DNA from: Nectonema munidae
Taxonomy: Eukaryota; Nematomorpha; Nectonematoida; Nectonematidae
Direction: 5' to 3'
NCBI GenBank assembly: GCA_030549495.1
Contig: JAUIRK010000511.1
Span: forward strand, 199,001 to 263,000
DNA length: 64,000 nucleotides
In this document: piece after piece, positions 45,901 through 59,600 of the stretch
Layout: the number at the start of each line of letters is the position of its first letter
Numbering within the stretch: the first letter of the stretch is position 1
Notes under the pieces: generated by a model
Told to the model about the DNA's origin: nothing
Database searches by the model: none
Seen by the model: the letters and a program-made list of their open reading frames with translations, nothing else
Position numbers and translations under genes: made by a program

Positions 45901-48900
45901 CTGTATTATGTCTTTTAGAATTCGACTTGTCATATCGTTGATATAAACGTAATGAACTACCAACAGGTATTGTTTTATGAAAAAGCAAAATTAGTAAGGG
46001 TAATTTTCGAAGCCATTTTTCATAAGGGGGCCTAGGCCAATGAGCCCCACCTCCCTGGATCCGCCACTGGTTAGAATATTGTTAGTGTTAGTTTATTTAT
46101 TTAATTATGAAGTTTAATAAGGTTTTTTATCATTGAAATGTGAAATTTGATTTAGTTTCAAATACAAATGACTATAGATTTGAGTATTTATTGTGCATAC
46201 TAACACTAAAATCCTGTGTGGCATGCTAAAGCCACAAAAAGTTACATGTACCCTATTGAGAAATAAAAACACTAAATGGTAAAATAACCGCATTTAACAC
46301 TAAAAAAATATTATTATAATTATATATTATTAAAAATAGCTAACAAGTATAATAATACAAGAACAGAGCACATTCCCTTGATTTTCCTATATCTTGAAAA
46401 AATAAGGTACATGTAAATAGTAAAATATCAAGGCAAGTATAAGTCAAGTAAATCCATTACAGGCATATTGTGACTACTCCAGCTTCATTATGATTTGAAG
46501 GTTGCTGGACTAGAGCTGTTGTTCTGGCTTAGACATTTATTCAGTTAGAACATAGATAACTTAAAAACTTTCTTGAATATAAAATTTTTAATTTAAATTA
46601 TAACCTTTTTTTAAAATACGATAAGAACAGTTTTCATTGTTCAGAGAGGAAGGAAAAAGCTTGTGGCATGAGGGGTGGTCTTTCAAAATGGATTTTAGAA
46701 CCATTATAATTTATTAAAAAGCAAAATATATCTCGAGTTGTGTATTTGCGTTTTACAATGGATTGAGTATGAAAGACTCTTCTGATAAAGAGTAGGATGA
46801 TGATGAGATGTTCAATAATATCAAATGGATTGCACAATGAATATTTATTTGTGTTTTATGATCATCACCATGATCCAATTCAATTATTATCCTTTCACAT
46901 GCAAGAAGAATAAAACTCCAATCTCTCATTCTTTCAGTATCTGACTTGCATTGCTGCTGAAGTATTCTTGCGAAAAAGAAATCAAAGATGCTGACGTCTT
47001 GTCAAACATATTTCAAAGATTAATTGAATGTGCAACTCCTTCATCAAAAGCTTCTTGTCTTTTCTGATATAATATGAGCATCACTACCACACAAAGTGAA
47101 TGAGAATTATTAGTGTTGTCAATTTAGAGAAAAGTTGCTAAATTTAGCCATTTTTATTTCATGTTAATGAATGTGATTTTTTTTTACATTTATGGGGACA
47201 TGAGGAAGGATGGTTAGATACTTAAGGTGTAATCCAGAATCGTCTTCTTTGTTAATACTTCAACATAAATGGTAGAAAAGACTTCATAGAGTTGAAGAGG
47301 AAGAGAAAGACATTTAAAAATTTTGGACAGATGATAAGAAAAAAAATAATCAATTTCAACAAACAAAAGCCTTTTCAAGATTTATTAAGGGTATTTTGTT
47401 CCCTATATTTAAGTGCAGAGGTAGAACACTTGTTTAGTCAAGTATAGAATTGGCTAGTTAAGTATCATGGAAACTAAACTAAGAAATCAAATTCGGGTAA
47501 ATACTTTAAAAAGTATAATGTTTTTATTCTAAGTGTGGTTTGAAAAATAGAATTTTTATCGCTTTCGACACCCAATCACAACTATACAATCGCCGAAAAC
47601 GAAGGTAGCAGTGACTTATATTTTCCAAGATTTTGGTAGCAGGGATTTTGACTAGGAATAAATTAAAAGTGCCAAGGACAAGATGTAGTCGTATTAATTC
47701 GAAATTTTGGCTGTACATTGAAATCATATCGGTTTCTCATGTGTCATAACATAAAGAACTGTGTGTCGTATAAAAATATGCAACGTAGGAAGCAGAACAA
47801 TTTGGCCTCTAAATTAACCCATTTACGACCAATGTTCCTATTTTGGAACATAAGTAATTTCATCTTCGTCTGCTTTTTTCAATGACTTTGAATATAAATC
47901 GTCTGCATTTTTTTAGATATCATCTGCTTTGCTTGGTCTTAAATGGGTTAAAGTACGAAATTTTGGCGCGGAATTTAACCTTTAGCTAAATTAAATGCGA
48001 CGAACTTATTTCCAAAATTTCAAGTATGAAAACTTTTATAACATTTGAAATCGTTGGTACATAAAATTAAAAATCGTTGTAATTTGGATATTAATTTTTC
48101 TAGGGTAAACATCCAAAATATTACAACTGTTGTTTTTGTTGTCGAGAAGTTATTTTTGAAACGGGAATCGAGAAATCTAACTCTCACAAAATTAAATCCT
48201 TTATAGTACATTAATATTATCCAAGTCGGAAATGTTTATTGAAGCGAACAGTGCACTCAATGTCGAATATACGTGACGTGAAATACAAACAAGCAACGCA
48301 ACAGAGATGACTTCCTTTCGCTGCGCTTGATGTTTCCGCTTTCGGGCGCTATTTCCTCAAATGAATCATTATTTGTATATCATCTGGCGAACTTCCTCCT
48401 CTGTCAACTTGGACATCGGCAACAATGACAGTTTTCACAAGTCGATGCTCTATTATACCTCAGTTGATGAGAGAGGAGACATTCGAAAATATTGTAACTA
48501 TTATAAACCTATGCATGCTATATGTGCTAGATAAATCAGCTTGTTCAACAAATAATGTGTTTGTTATATATTTCCTAAAAGCTGAATGAGTGGATATGGC
48601 AAAGCAGCTGACAAAAGCGTATTTTCTTGACACATCGACGTATATAGCACATATGTATGATCATTATCTATTATTGCTATTATGCAGGGATGTGGATACG
48701 TTACCGTTCAAAAAGAAATATCGCTCGTATATGAATAAAAAAAAACTATGATTCGCGGATGAAGATGTAAAAATTTTTGCGATCCGATGATACATCTCTA
48801 ATATAATTATATCACATATGATTAACGTTTGCGGGCGCGTAGCCCCAAAAAATTTAGGAGGCCCTAAAAACAAAACCATATGTTTAAGAAATCTCTATAT

Positions 48901-51900
48901 CCTACATTCTTTCATCCTTCACGCGTAGAAAGGACTGTGGGATGGATAAGGGTTAAAAATTATTAAGAAGGGGGAGGGGTAGGCCTCTCCCTGGCTAAGG
49001 CCGTGCATAATATAAAGATAGCTTATTCATGATACTTGTATCTGGTTAGATTTTTTATAAATAAAAACTTGGATTTTTGCTTCGTTACCATTTTTCTATA
49101 TTATTTCATCTATGCATTGGTATAAGAGCACAGCTAGGAAATAATTGAACAATAAACTTCTTCTCCTTCTTCCTCATTGGAAACCAATTTTGGAAGTCGG
49201 ATTCAGCAAAGAGTTCACAATGGGAGTTATATAAAGTCAGTGAAAATCCACGTACATGATTCAAAAATATTTCAAAAGCATATGCGGCCATGACAAATCA
49301 TATAAGATTTCATTGTATGTGCTGTGTAGGTTAATAATAATAATTCATCAGAAAAGAAAAATGGTCACTTACGAATAGGATGAATAGTTGCCCATTGCAA
49401 TCGCCTCCAACAGGATTTCCGTCAATTTTATGATATCTTGCTTTTTAGCTGAAAATAAAATTTGTGTCAAGAAGGCTGAATAAAGCATTTTTTATTTAGT
49501 TTTTATCTAAAGCAATCAATCATACAAAATATATAGAGAGCCTATAATTAAAAAAGAATTCCAGAATATTTTCATCAGTGCCATTCGAAAGTGTAATAAA
49601 AATGAAAACTACCTTGAAAATAAAAGAGACTATACAAAGTCTAACTAATTCAGAATTAACAAAGGAATATCCTCTAATAAAAAATTCGAGACAGAGTAAC
49701 GAAATAAAATATTTATCGATAGGTCGTCAGGTTTCAAAGAAGTATGGAAAGATTGATAAGAGAGGTACTAGGACCTTGAACTTTCTAATAGAACATTACT
49801 CCTACTCTTCCTACCTTCTAATAGGATAAGGAAATAAGGGAGAAAAAATGGTTTATATAACATAAATCAAGCAATTCCTTACATGTCCTTTAAAGAGATG
49901 AAGAGTCTAGACTGCAGTGGTTCTCAAGTCGAAAGTTCCAACTTGGGAAAAATTAGCCCAAGCAAACTGCTAGACTCTAACTGAAAATTCAAAAAAGATA
50001 AAAGTCTATCATCAGGTATAGTATAATCGCTATGCTAAGAAGAAGCAAATTTTAAGAGAGATGTCAATGTATATGTCTTATTATCATAAGAATTTTTGAT
50101 AAAGTAAAAATTGAAAAATTGCAAAAAAAAAACTTTGCGGCAAATAGAAAAAAAGATTTTTTCAAAAATAGGCGAAGCGGATGTATAAATTCTTGCGGAT
50201 AATGTCGTGCACTAAAAAATATTTCATGTAAAGATGCATTAGTTACACGACAGTTTGCAGTGTTGTGTTGACAGAACACTGATAAGAAAGAAATTTGATC
50301 ATTTTCCGATTTTATATTATGGTTATTTTTCATTTAAATGTTAATAATAAAAAAAATTCAAATACAAATTCTGAAGTTAATAATTTTTAGAAAAATAGGG
50401 GGGGGGGGTGAGGAATCATAGGGAACTCTGGGAGTAAAAAGGTTGAGATTCACTGGTCTACAGTATATAGTCTTTGTATTTATAGTAAAAATATAATGTC
50501 GCTTTTGTTATATACTAACCAACAAAAATGGAAAAAAATTGAAGTACACTATAGATGGAAACATAGATATCAAGAAAAGTAGAAATAAAGTAATTAAATT
50601 TTTGTGTGATCCAAAAGAAAACAGAGAGGATCAAACAGGTATGAAAAACAATTGTAGTTTAATTTTAAGAAAGACGTTATGTATGAAATTAACCTGTAAT
50701 TAACGAAAAAGTTCAAAAAATTGATTAAAAAAAGGCTTTTGAAAAAAGTATAGAAATCCGTTCTTACCCAAGTGCACATCTGGTATAGATTTTTTTTCCT
50801 CTTTACTTAAATTCTTGGCTGGCAAAGCAGAGGATGTCACTGCCTTATTATTGTTACTTGCACCGGACATTGAAAATTTGTAGCGAACGCTAGGAAACTC
50901 ATTCGTAAGTGAGGTAACATCAAAAGCTTCCTGCCTGTCTCCACAACTCGATTTCTTTCTCGAAATGAAGATCTCAGAGCTTTGCTTATCATGATGAAGG
51001 GCTGTAGATGCGATGTTGTCGTAGTGGTCACTGACGTGCATTGACGAAATCGTAATATTGGAAGACACCGAAGTTGGCTTCTTTGCTGCACTCATCAGCT
51101 TCGTTGTTTCCGATGCTTCAACAACAGAATCATCGGCATTCAGAGGGAGTGAAGACTTTGATTGACATAGAAGACCTGTCATTTCATTGGTTTGAATGGT
51201 GTGCACCGAACAAGTGAGGATATGATTCGTTGCTTCTTTCGCATTAGCTGTTGTGTTATCGGTGTCTTTGGCGTTATCGGTAGGTGTCGGTGATAGCGTC
51301 ATTATCACGTTGGAGCTTTTTTTAGGTTTAACATACTTTTTTTGATGGCTTGGAAAAGTTCCGAAACAGGAAATCAGAGCTGGAAACCAAAAGTACATGG
51401 AAATAATGATCTGTCTTTGGGAGAGATGGGAATAAAATTCTCAAGGGGAACCTTTGATTGATTATTGCAAAACTTTTTTATTTAAAAAAAAAGCGTTTCA
51501 ATGCGAGGAATGAAAAGTCAATAAGATTATTCACATATTTTTTTCGAGAGGAAAAAAATGTACTACTAGGTAGACAAGCGCGCTTAGCAATAAATATAAA
51601 TCACAAATAGCATCCATAAGTGGGTCTGTTCTTGAAACACTTGTTTGCAACTTGCAGTTGGCGAAAATAGATAGGAACGAGATTCAATCAGTATCAAAAA
51701 GTGAAATATAATAGAATAGAGATAGATATGTATTGTATATATATTATATTACACACACAAACAACAGCAACTAATCAACACAGTGTATTTGTTGCAAGCA
51801 TATAATAGAGCACCACCATCATTATCATCAACAGTAATACACACAGAGAGACAGAAAGAGACTTAGATACACACTTACTCTGCACACAATAGTAGTAGTA

Positions 51901-53577
51901 TATATGCATTTCACAGTCGATATTTATAACAATGAGGTTCGTTTGTGAGTTGACGATGATGGAAGAGTCTGTTGTAACAAAGTTTCTTACATGAGAGGCA
52001 GGCAAGAAAGATGACGAAGATTATGAAGGATGCAAATCAAATAAAAGTTCGTTTTGATTTTGTCAAAGAAGATGACAGAAACTAAGCAATTTTCACATGG
52101 AATTTTATTTGACCAAATTTACAAAAGTGTCAAAAGTAATTTTCCAATTTAAATTTTTATAGTTTGAAGACAAATGACAAAAAAAATCAATAGAACAATT
52201 TTCTTGGTTTTTACCAACAGTGAGTATGCTAAAGAAATTATTTTTGCGTTTGGATGACCAGTCAAATGCTGGGGATAAGAAGACCCATCTAGCAGGAAAG
52301 GTATTACAGTAGGTTTTTAAATCAGCTTTAACGTTGTCAAGAGATGTAGCATAATTTAGACGTAGAGCAACTTCGCACGCCTACCACGAAGGAAAGTTTT
52401 TGGTTCAAGGAAAATTCAATATTAATATCAATTGTATATTTAGAGAACGAATTGACCGGCTTCCACTCTTTAGAGGCTAAATATCTTAGATTTTAGAAAT
52501 GTGTTCGCGGATTTGAATTCTTCCGAAAAACATTTAGAAATAAAAAAAAATATTAAACTATAATTTCAAATTTTTCATCCATTCAATTTAATCAAAGTTA
52601 ATTATTACTTTCTAAATATACTAACTCTAAAATTAATCACATTTTTTTAATGAATGATTAGGTTTATTAATATGGGCAGTTGTTCAGGGGACAATTGTCC
52701 GGTTAGGAAAAAAGGACACTGGCCCAGTTTTATAATTATTCTGAAGAAATTTTAAATTGGTTAAGGATGTTACTTCGTTTTAAGGTTGAATAGCTATGTA
52801 GTTTGTAAATATGTTGGCTAGTCCCTTTCTCTCATATAAAGAAACTACCGTAAACTCCAAAGTTGGATGAGTCAAAATTCTGGTTAACACGAAGTCGAAA
52901 CGCGGTTCCAGTCTCAGCTGTATGTCACATATGTTAAATTCTTCGTTTAACTCGAAGTAATTCACGTGTGCTTTGACGCCAGCGTACAAACTTTGAACCT
53001 CGGTTAATTCAAACTCAAACGTGTCAATTCTCTCAATAACAATTTTTAATGCTCTCTGCTACTAGTTGCTAAATATTTCAGATGCTTTGAATATCAACGT
53101 TTTAATAACAAATGAAATAGAAGTGTGAATCACGTAATATTTCGTTGTAAAACATTTATAGCGCTGAGAAAGACAACGTTTGCAGTCTTTCTTTATAGGT
53201 TAATTCTTTGGGCCCTGTAATTTTTTGGTTATTCGCTTCTATACTTTTTCTAGCGCTTTCATGTCTTTTTTACAGCTTGGCTGTGCGATAACATTACCGC
53301 ATTCCAGAATAGGGCGTATTAACGCTAGGAGTAGCTATTTCTGGTTCAAAGGAGGACCACTGACGATAAATTGAGTGAAATACAGCGTAAGCTTTAGAGG
53401 CTATTTTCGAAAAATGAGGCTTGTATTTCAAAGAATTATCAACGATAATGCCTAAATCGTTTATTTGCAAAGTACGATAATATTTTCAAAAAATTTTTTT
53501 TTTAAGTTTTTTCACTTTTAAAATAAATATGAAATACACAATATTAAAATTGTTTTTTTTATAAATTTTTGAAAAAA

Positions 53578-53609
<32 letters not shown>

Positions 53610-56600
53610 CCAAAATTTTTTTGATAAATTAAATATAATTTTTTTTAAATTTTTTTAATTTTTTGAAAGTAGAAACAAAAATTTTTTTTTTGGGGGGCCC
53701 AAGGGGCAAAAACCATATATTTTTTTCTTTTTCCTTTTTTTTTTTTTTTTTTTTTTTTGTGTGATTTTATCAAGCTTTATATTTGCTATCTTCAAATCTC
53801 ATACGCCACTTTATGATTAATTCGCCTTCCTATTGCCATTGTGAATGATATCAATATACTTTTCCTACATCTCCACTTTATTTCCTTCATACTGTTAGAA
53901 GAAGCATATTGTGAAAAAATGAATTCATTCTTTCATTTTAATCTGTAAATTTCAATTATTTGATTTGTGGAGCACGGTATCAAGTGCCCCACATAGAAGC
54001 AAATAATTTTATCCAGTTAGCCAAGTTGGCCAATGTTCCAAGTTTAACACAAACTAAGTATCTCTTATAGGTCTTGTTAATTTCAAATCAATTTGAATCG
54101 CGATTTACTTCAAGCGCTTTGGCATTGATTGCCTTATTGCAATAATAATTCACTCTATTTATATTTCAAAAAATGTTTTTCCTTACTTTCAAAACATTTA
54201 ACATAAATGGGCTAACAAAGGTCTTTATTTTTGGTTTCACTGGATAAGTAGAACCATAACATCGGCACATTTTTTTCTGGTGATCACTGTGCAAAACACT
54301 TGAAAAAGTACAAAAGTTTCATAATCGTTGTTATATACAAAATAAGGTTACAATTCTAGTCCGGTCTTATTTTTCATTGATTTAGGCGCCATTTTGGACA
54401 ATATCATCATTTTTTATTGATTGTGTTACACAAAATGGTAAAAAAAAATTCAATTTTTTATACAAAAACTTTTGCCACTTATAATTATTCCGAGCGAGAT
54501 ATTAGCAGGATTTATAAAGGAATGATGCCTGTCAAAATTTGTTCAAAAGTAAGCGCGGACTATCATGCATAATGATTCGGATCAAAATCATGACATCCAA
54601 AAAATGCTAAAGAAGACTTTGAAAAATTGAGGAAACTTAGCAGAAACTTTCAGAACTAAAATTTGATTTTCCCAAGAAACTTTTGCTACGCGATTTTATT
54701 GCACTTTCTTATGAATAAAAAGGGGAAAGAAAAAAAAATTAAAAAGCTACTTGGATTACGGCCGCAATAAGACAATTTGAATTTCAGACTCTAAAAAATA
54801 TCTAGTGATTGTAGTTTCTTGAAAGATCTTTTATTTTTCTTCGTAGAATAAATTTTTTTTAAGTTTAATATCGACAGTTGATTCTATATCTAAAGTTAAA
54901 TATTTTTTTAAAATTGTATCTAAACAAGTTTTCCTTATTTAATTGGGTATTGTCGATGCTAATAATTTTTTTACTCTTTTACTTCTCCTACCATTTCGTC
55001 AGAGCAGTAAACTTTAACCCTATTAGCCTATTTTCATTTCCTCAGTGACGGGGGGCTATATGGCTAAGGTTTTTCTTGAATGATTGCAAATTTTTACAAA
55101 ATTTTCGCGCGAATCTACTAAATGATTGATTGCGAATGTGATCGTGACATTTATTTTTTTTTATAAAAATCAATCAAACTTGTCAAAAAATTGATTGATA
55201 TATGACAGCTCAACTTAAAAAAGAACCTTTTATATGAATTTTATATCCTTTTATATTTTTCTATTTATATACACCCGTTTTCATGTATGCTGAATACAAT
55301 GGTCACGTTTATTTTTTTAAAAAATCAATCAAATCTTGTCAAAAATTTGATTGACATATGACAGCCCAACTGAAAGAATTTACTCTTTATTTAAGTAGTT
55401 ATAAAAAGTTTTTTTTTTAAACATTTTTGATTAATTTCCGACTTTTTTAAAATTGTGGTCAGATATATTATACTGATTTTTGAACGATTTGTTTTCATGC
55501 TATTCTCCAAAGACTATATTCAAATTCTGGATTATCAAAAAGACAGATTTTCGAATAAAGTTTTTCTTTTTTTTTAAATTATTTTTATTATCCTTGACAG
55601 TTTTTAATAAAGGAGATCATTCACTTTTTTTTAAATACTGCTAGCAATTATTAAATAAAATAGCAAATTTTATGCAGAAAATTCATGTTGAGGTGAAAAT
55701 ATTTTTTATTTTAAGGAAACGATACGACAACCAAATGATTAGATATAAAAAACGATCAAATTTTTATTATAAATAAATTATGTTTCAACTTTATCATCTT
55801 CGTTCATTTGTATATTGTTTGATTATACGTATAAAAATTTCTCAAAATGGTCAAACACAAAACTTATTTAAATTGATCGATTCAACTTGTTTCGAGATAT
55901 TGTAGAGTGAATGGTATATAAACGAACTGTCTTTCTCCTTCAAATAAAATGATGTACATCAAAATATGCCTCTACAGAGTCCTTGTTTTGTATTTAATTA
56001 ATTTCATTAAAAAAACCACCTCATTGAATTCGGTATAAAATCCCGTTTTTAGTTCTATATCATTTCCAGTTATATTTTCTTTTTTTGCAAATTTGTTTTG
56101 CCTACTTATAATTCTATTTGTTCTGTGACAAAATAAATTACATATATAGCTACGTATAACTATTTAATCATGACGTCGTTTATTTCAATTCAAGTGTTTT
56201 ATGTCAATCATTTTTTGACAGGTATGATTAATTTTTATAAAAAATAAACATCACTGTTGGATTCAGCCTACTTGAAAATGGGTACATATGTGTAAAACAT
56301 CTGATTTGCAAATTTGATTCACGCTTACAAGTATTTTCAAATTCTAAATCCAAGAACAATCTTTAATTGGAATTGGCATTGTTGATTTGTTATAAAAATG
56401 TGTGTATTTCATGTAAAATTTGAATAAATCAGACTTTAGATGTAAACCGCAAATTTTGTTTTTGGGAAGAATTTACACTTATTGGTAATTTTGAATCTAA
56501 ATGCAAAAACAATCTATAAATGAATTTGGCATTGTTGATTTGATATGAAAATGTGTATATTTCATGTAAAATTTGAATGAATGTTCTCGAAGACAGATTT

Positions 56601-59600
56601 TAGAAATAAACCGTAAATTTGTTTCACACTTATAGGTATTTTTAATTTCTAAATTCCAAAAATAAGTCCAAAAATGAAATCAGCATGCCCGATTTGATAT
56701 AAAAAATATATTTCATGTAAAATTTGAAGGTATATTTTATTAGATATATTTCTCATCAATCAAAATTTTGATCGACATTTGCCAAAAAGTAACCATGTTT
56801 GTGAAAAAAAATTAAACTATAAAGTGTTATGTGTTCAAAACTGTATACATTTATAAATTTTCAAACGAGTATATAATATGAAACCAAAGTTATAAGCTTA
56901 ACTAGAGATACCGCCAGAATTTTGCTGAAAAAGTTTAACTTTTGATTGCCAGATTTAGGCATGAAAAGGTCATTCAACTGCCCCGAAAATGGTATCAAAA
57001 GATGCAGCTATCAATTTTAGGAAATTTCATGAAGTATGGTAGCAAGAGATGTAGCCAATTTGGTACAGGATAAATTTTAGTAGGGGGGGGGGGGGACTAA
57101 AATAGCCCCCGTCACTGATAGGGTTAAATGAATTTTTTGTAATATTTTTATATTCTTTTCAATAAAATTATAGTTTGTTAAATTTACTTTTGAATAAGTT
57201 AAATTAATCATTATTTGTTATTATTAAAAGTAGTTGTAGTATAAAGAGTAAGTAGAAATACTATAAAAAATTATTTACATCGATATGATGTCAAATAATT
57301 ACAACAAATGCTGAGATTAAGACTATCTGCATTTTGTCTGGCAAACATAGATGTGTTAGATGGAGCGTAGTTAGCTATGTAAATTTAGTAAGTATAGACA
57401 TTTTAGTGTGTGGTCAAAATCTAAAAATGGGTCCCTACGCCAGAGCTGTCCAACCTGCAAACGGCGAGCCACATGCGCTAGCAGAGTAGACCCTTTTTAT
57501 ATGGCCTTCACGCTTCATTTGTTTAAATTATTTTTCATAAATTTTCAAAATTTCAGATCAAAATCATGAATGAAAAATACCTTGGTATAATAAAGAAAAC
57601 ATATTTGCAATTTATTATTATGCTTTAAAATTTTTCCTAAAATCAAATATGTTTGCGGCGAGCAAAACCCTAGCCGGACTCCAACGAGGCTCGCAGCTAA
57701 AAATGATTGCCCACATATGTTCAAGACTGATTCAGATGTTACCACAAAATTACGTATTATGCTCAACATTATTGCCACATTCATTAAGAAAAGGCATTGA
57801 AAATTGCTGTCATATTTTGTACACTGAATCTAATGTTTTTTTAGAGCCCTTGATTACACCATCTCATTATCAGTGTAATAATCAATCAGTTCATTATAGA
57901 GAGAAAAAAGTTAAAATTCCTGTAATGAGGTCAAGGAGTAATACTGCACTCCTGAATCTAATTTCTTTATACACCGAAACAATTGCAGTTTCGCGAGACA
58001 AATCTAGATTACATGCTTTAGGTGTAAGGTTGGGTGAGAGTTTATTTTTAAAACTACGCGTTACCCTCAGAAATTTTATGTGGGTGTGGAAGGATATTTC
58101 AGGCTTCATCAAAGATGCACTAATTTATATGCAGCTGATATTATTCTAGATCAGAGATTTGCAAGAAACTTTGTACGACTTTGCAAAGCTCAAAAATATA
58201 CTTAAACAATTGGATGAAAATATTTAACTTTCCTTTCAAAGGTTTTAGAGTTAGAACAAAGTATGTAATATGTTTATGAGTTTTTAAAGTATTTAAAATT
58301 TGTTTGAAAAAATTTAGTTTGGAGTTTTTTGACTAAATTATTAAAATGGCTGCAGGCAATTTGTTTTATATTATTAAAAAGTGAATTGTTTGATAATAAT
58401 ATTTTTTTAATTTTTAAAGATAAATGTTGACAAATCCTTCAACTTTTATTTTCAGAAGTTTTTATTTTGTTCATAAATTTTATCTTTTTTTTTTTTTAGA
58501 TTTTAGAATATTTGACTATGCACTCAATACCAAAAAAACGACAATACGAGAAAGCTATACTCAATCTGGCTTTGCTCTTCTCAACAACAATGGCATCGTT
58601 TTTCCTCAGTATGTAATATTGCACAAAGTATTATCAGTGGAGTGCATGAAGCCTGTTAATTCTTCCTGCTTTTCTGAAACGCTCTTTAAATAGTTGTCAT
58701 CCTAATTGTAAGTTTTTTTGTGCTTTTTTAAGCAAACCAAAGCACGTGTTCATCCATCTCAGTCAGTTGAATGAAGCCGGTTTATGAGCATCTCACACGG
58801 TATCACTAAGAATAACACAAGAAAAAGTTTTTCCATTAGAAGTAATGCTGCACAGAAGGTTTCATCAGCACCTCTTTCAAATGATACTGTTCATCGAGGA
58901 AGAGTAGATATGCCTGAAGATGTCAAGCTGAAGAAGGAAGCGTCTATCGGAAAATTAGCAATCAAACTTGATGAGACGAGTGATATTGTTACATGCACCC
59001 AGCTCCTTGGGCGTGTACGATATGTCAAAGGTCAAGATTTTAGAGAATTTTTGGACTTGTCAAATGTTAAGTTCAACCACAAAAGGTGAAGACTTTGCCA
59101 ACGATGTTTCATCGTTTTTTTTCCGAAAGAAGACTTGATTTGGAGCAATGTATGTGCACGCAAAACTAACGGAGCACGAGCAATGCTTGGCCATGGTTCA
59201 GGTTTTCGAAGAAAAGTGAAACATCTCAATTGCATGTCGTATCGATATGCGCTGGCATCAAAAAGACTTCCATCCGATTTGAAATCACTGCTTGATGATG
59301 TTGTGCGTGCTTATGGTGAGTCTGTTGTGCCAAGAATTAGGAAATAATGAAGAAAAAGTGAGTTGAAATCCGGTAGTTCTCTGATTATTGAAGGGAAATG
59401 TAGTAGAAAGAGTGGAATCACTGAAAAAAGAACACACTGAATTCTTCAAATGAGATAACAAGACGCAGAAGTCAATGGAGTTTGACAGAAAATTATCAGA
59501 TAGAGCCAGTGGCTTCAAAAGCTTGCCTATTTAAGTGACAGTTTTCCCGCCTAGCTTTATTTAATTTATCACTCCAAGGCAGGTTAACCACTGTGATTGA

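Noticed and set aside
55130-55380. Possible RNA gene because of paired TTGATTGA/CAATCAAA segments
   Set aside because: The pairs are tandem and inverted copies within element X and better explained as repeat structure.
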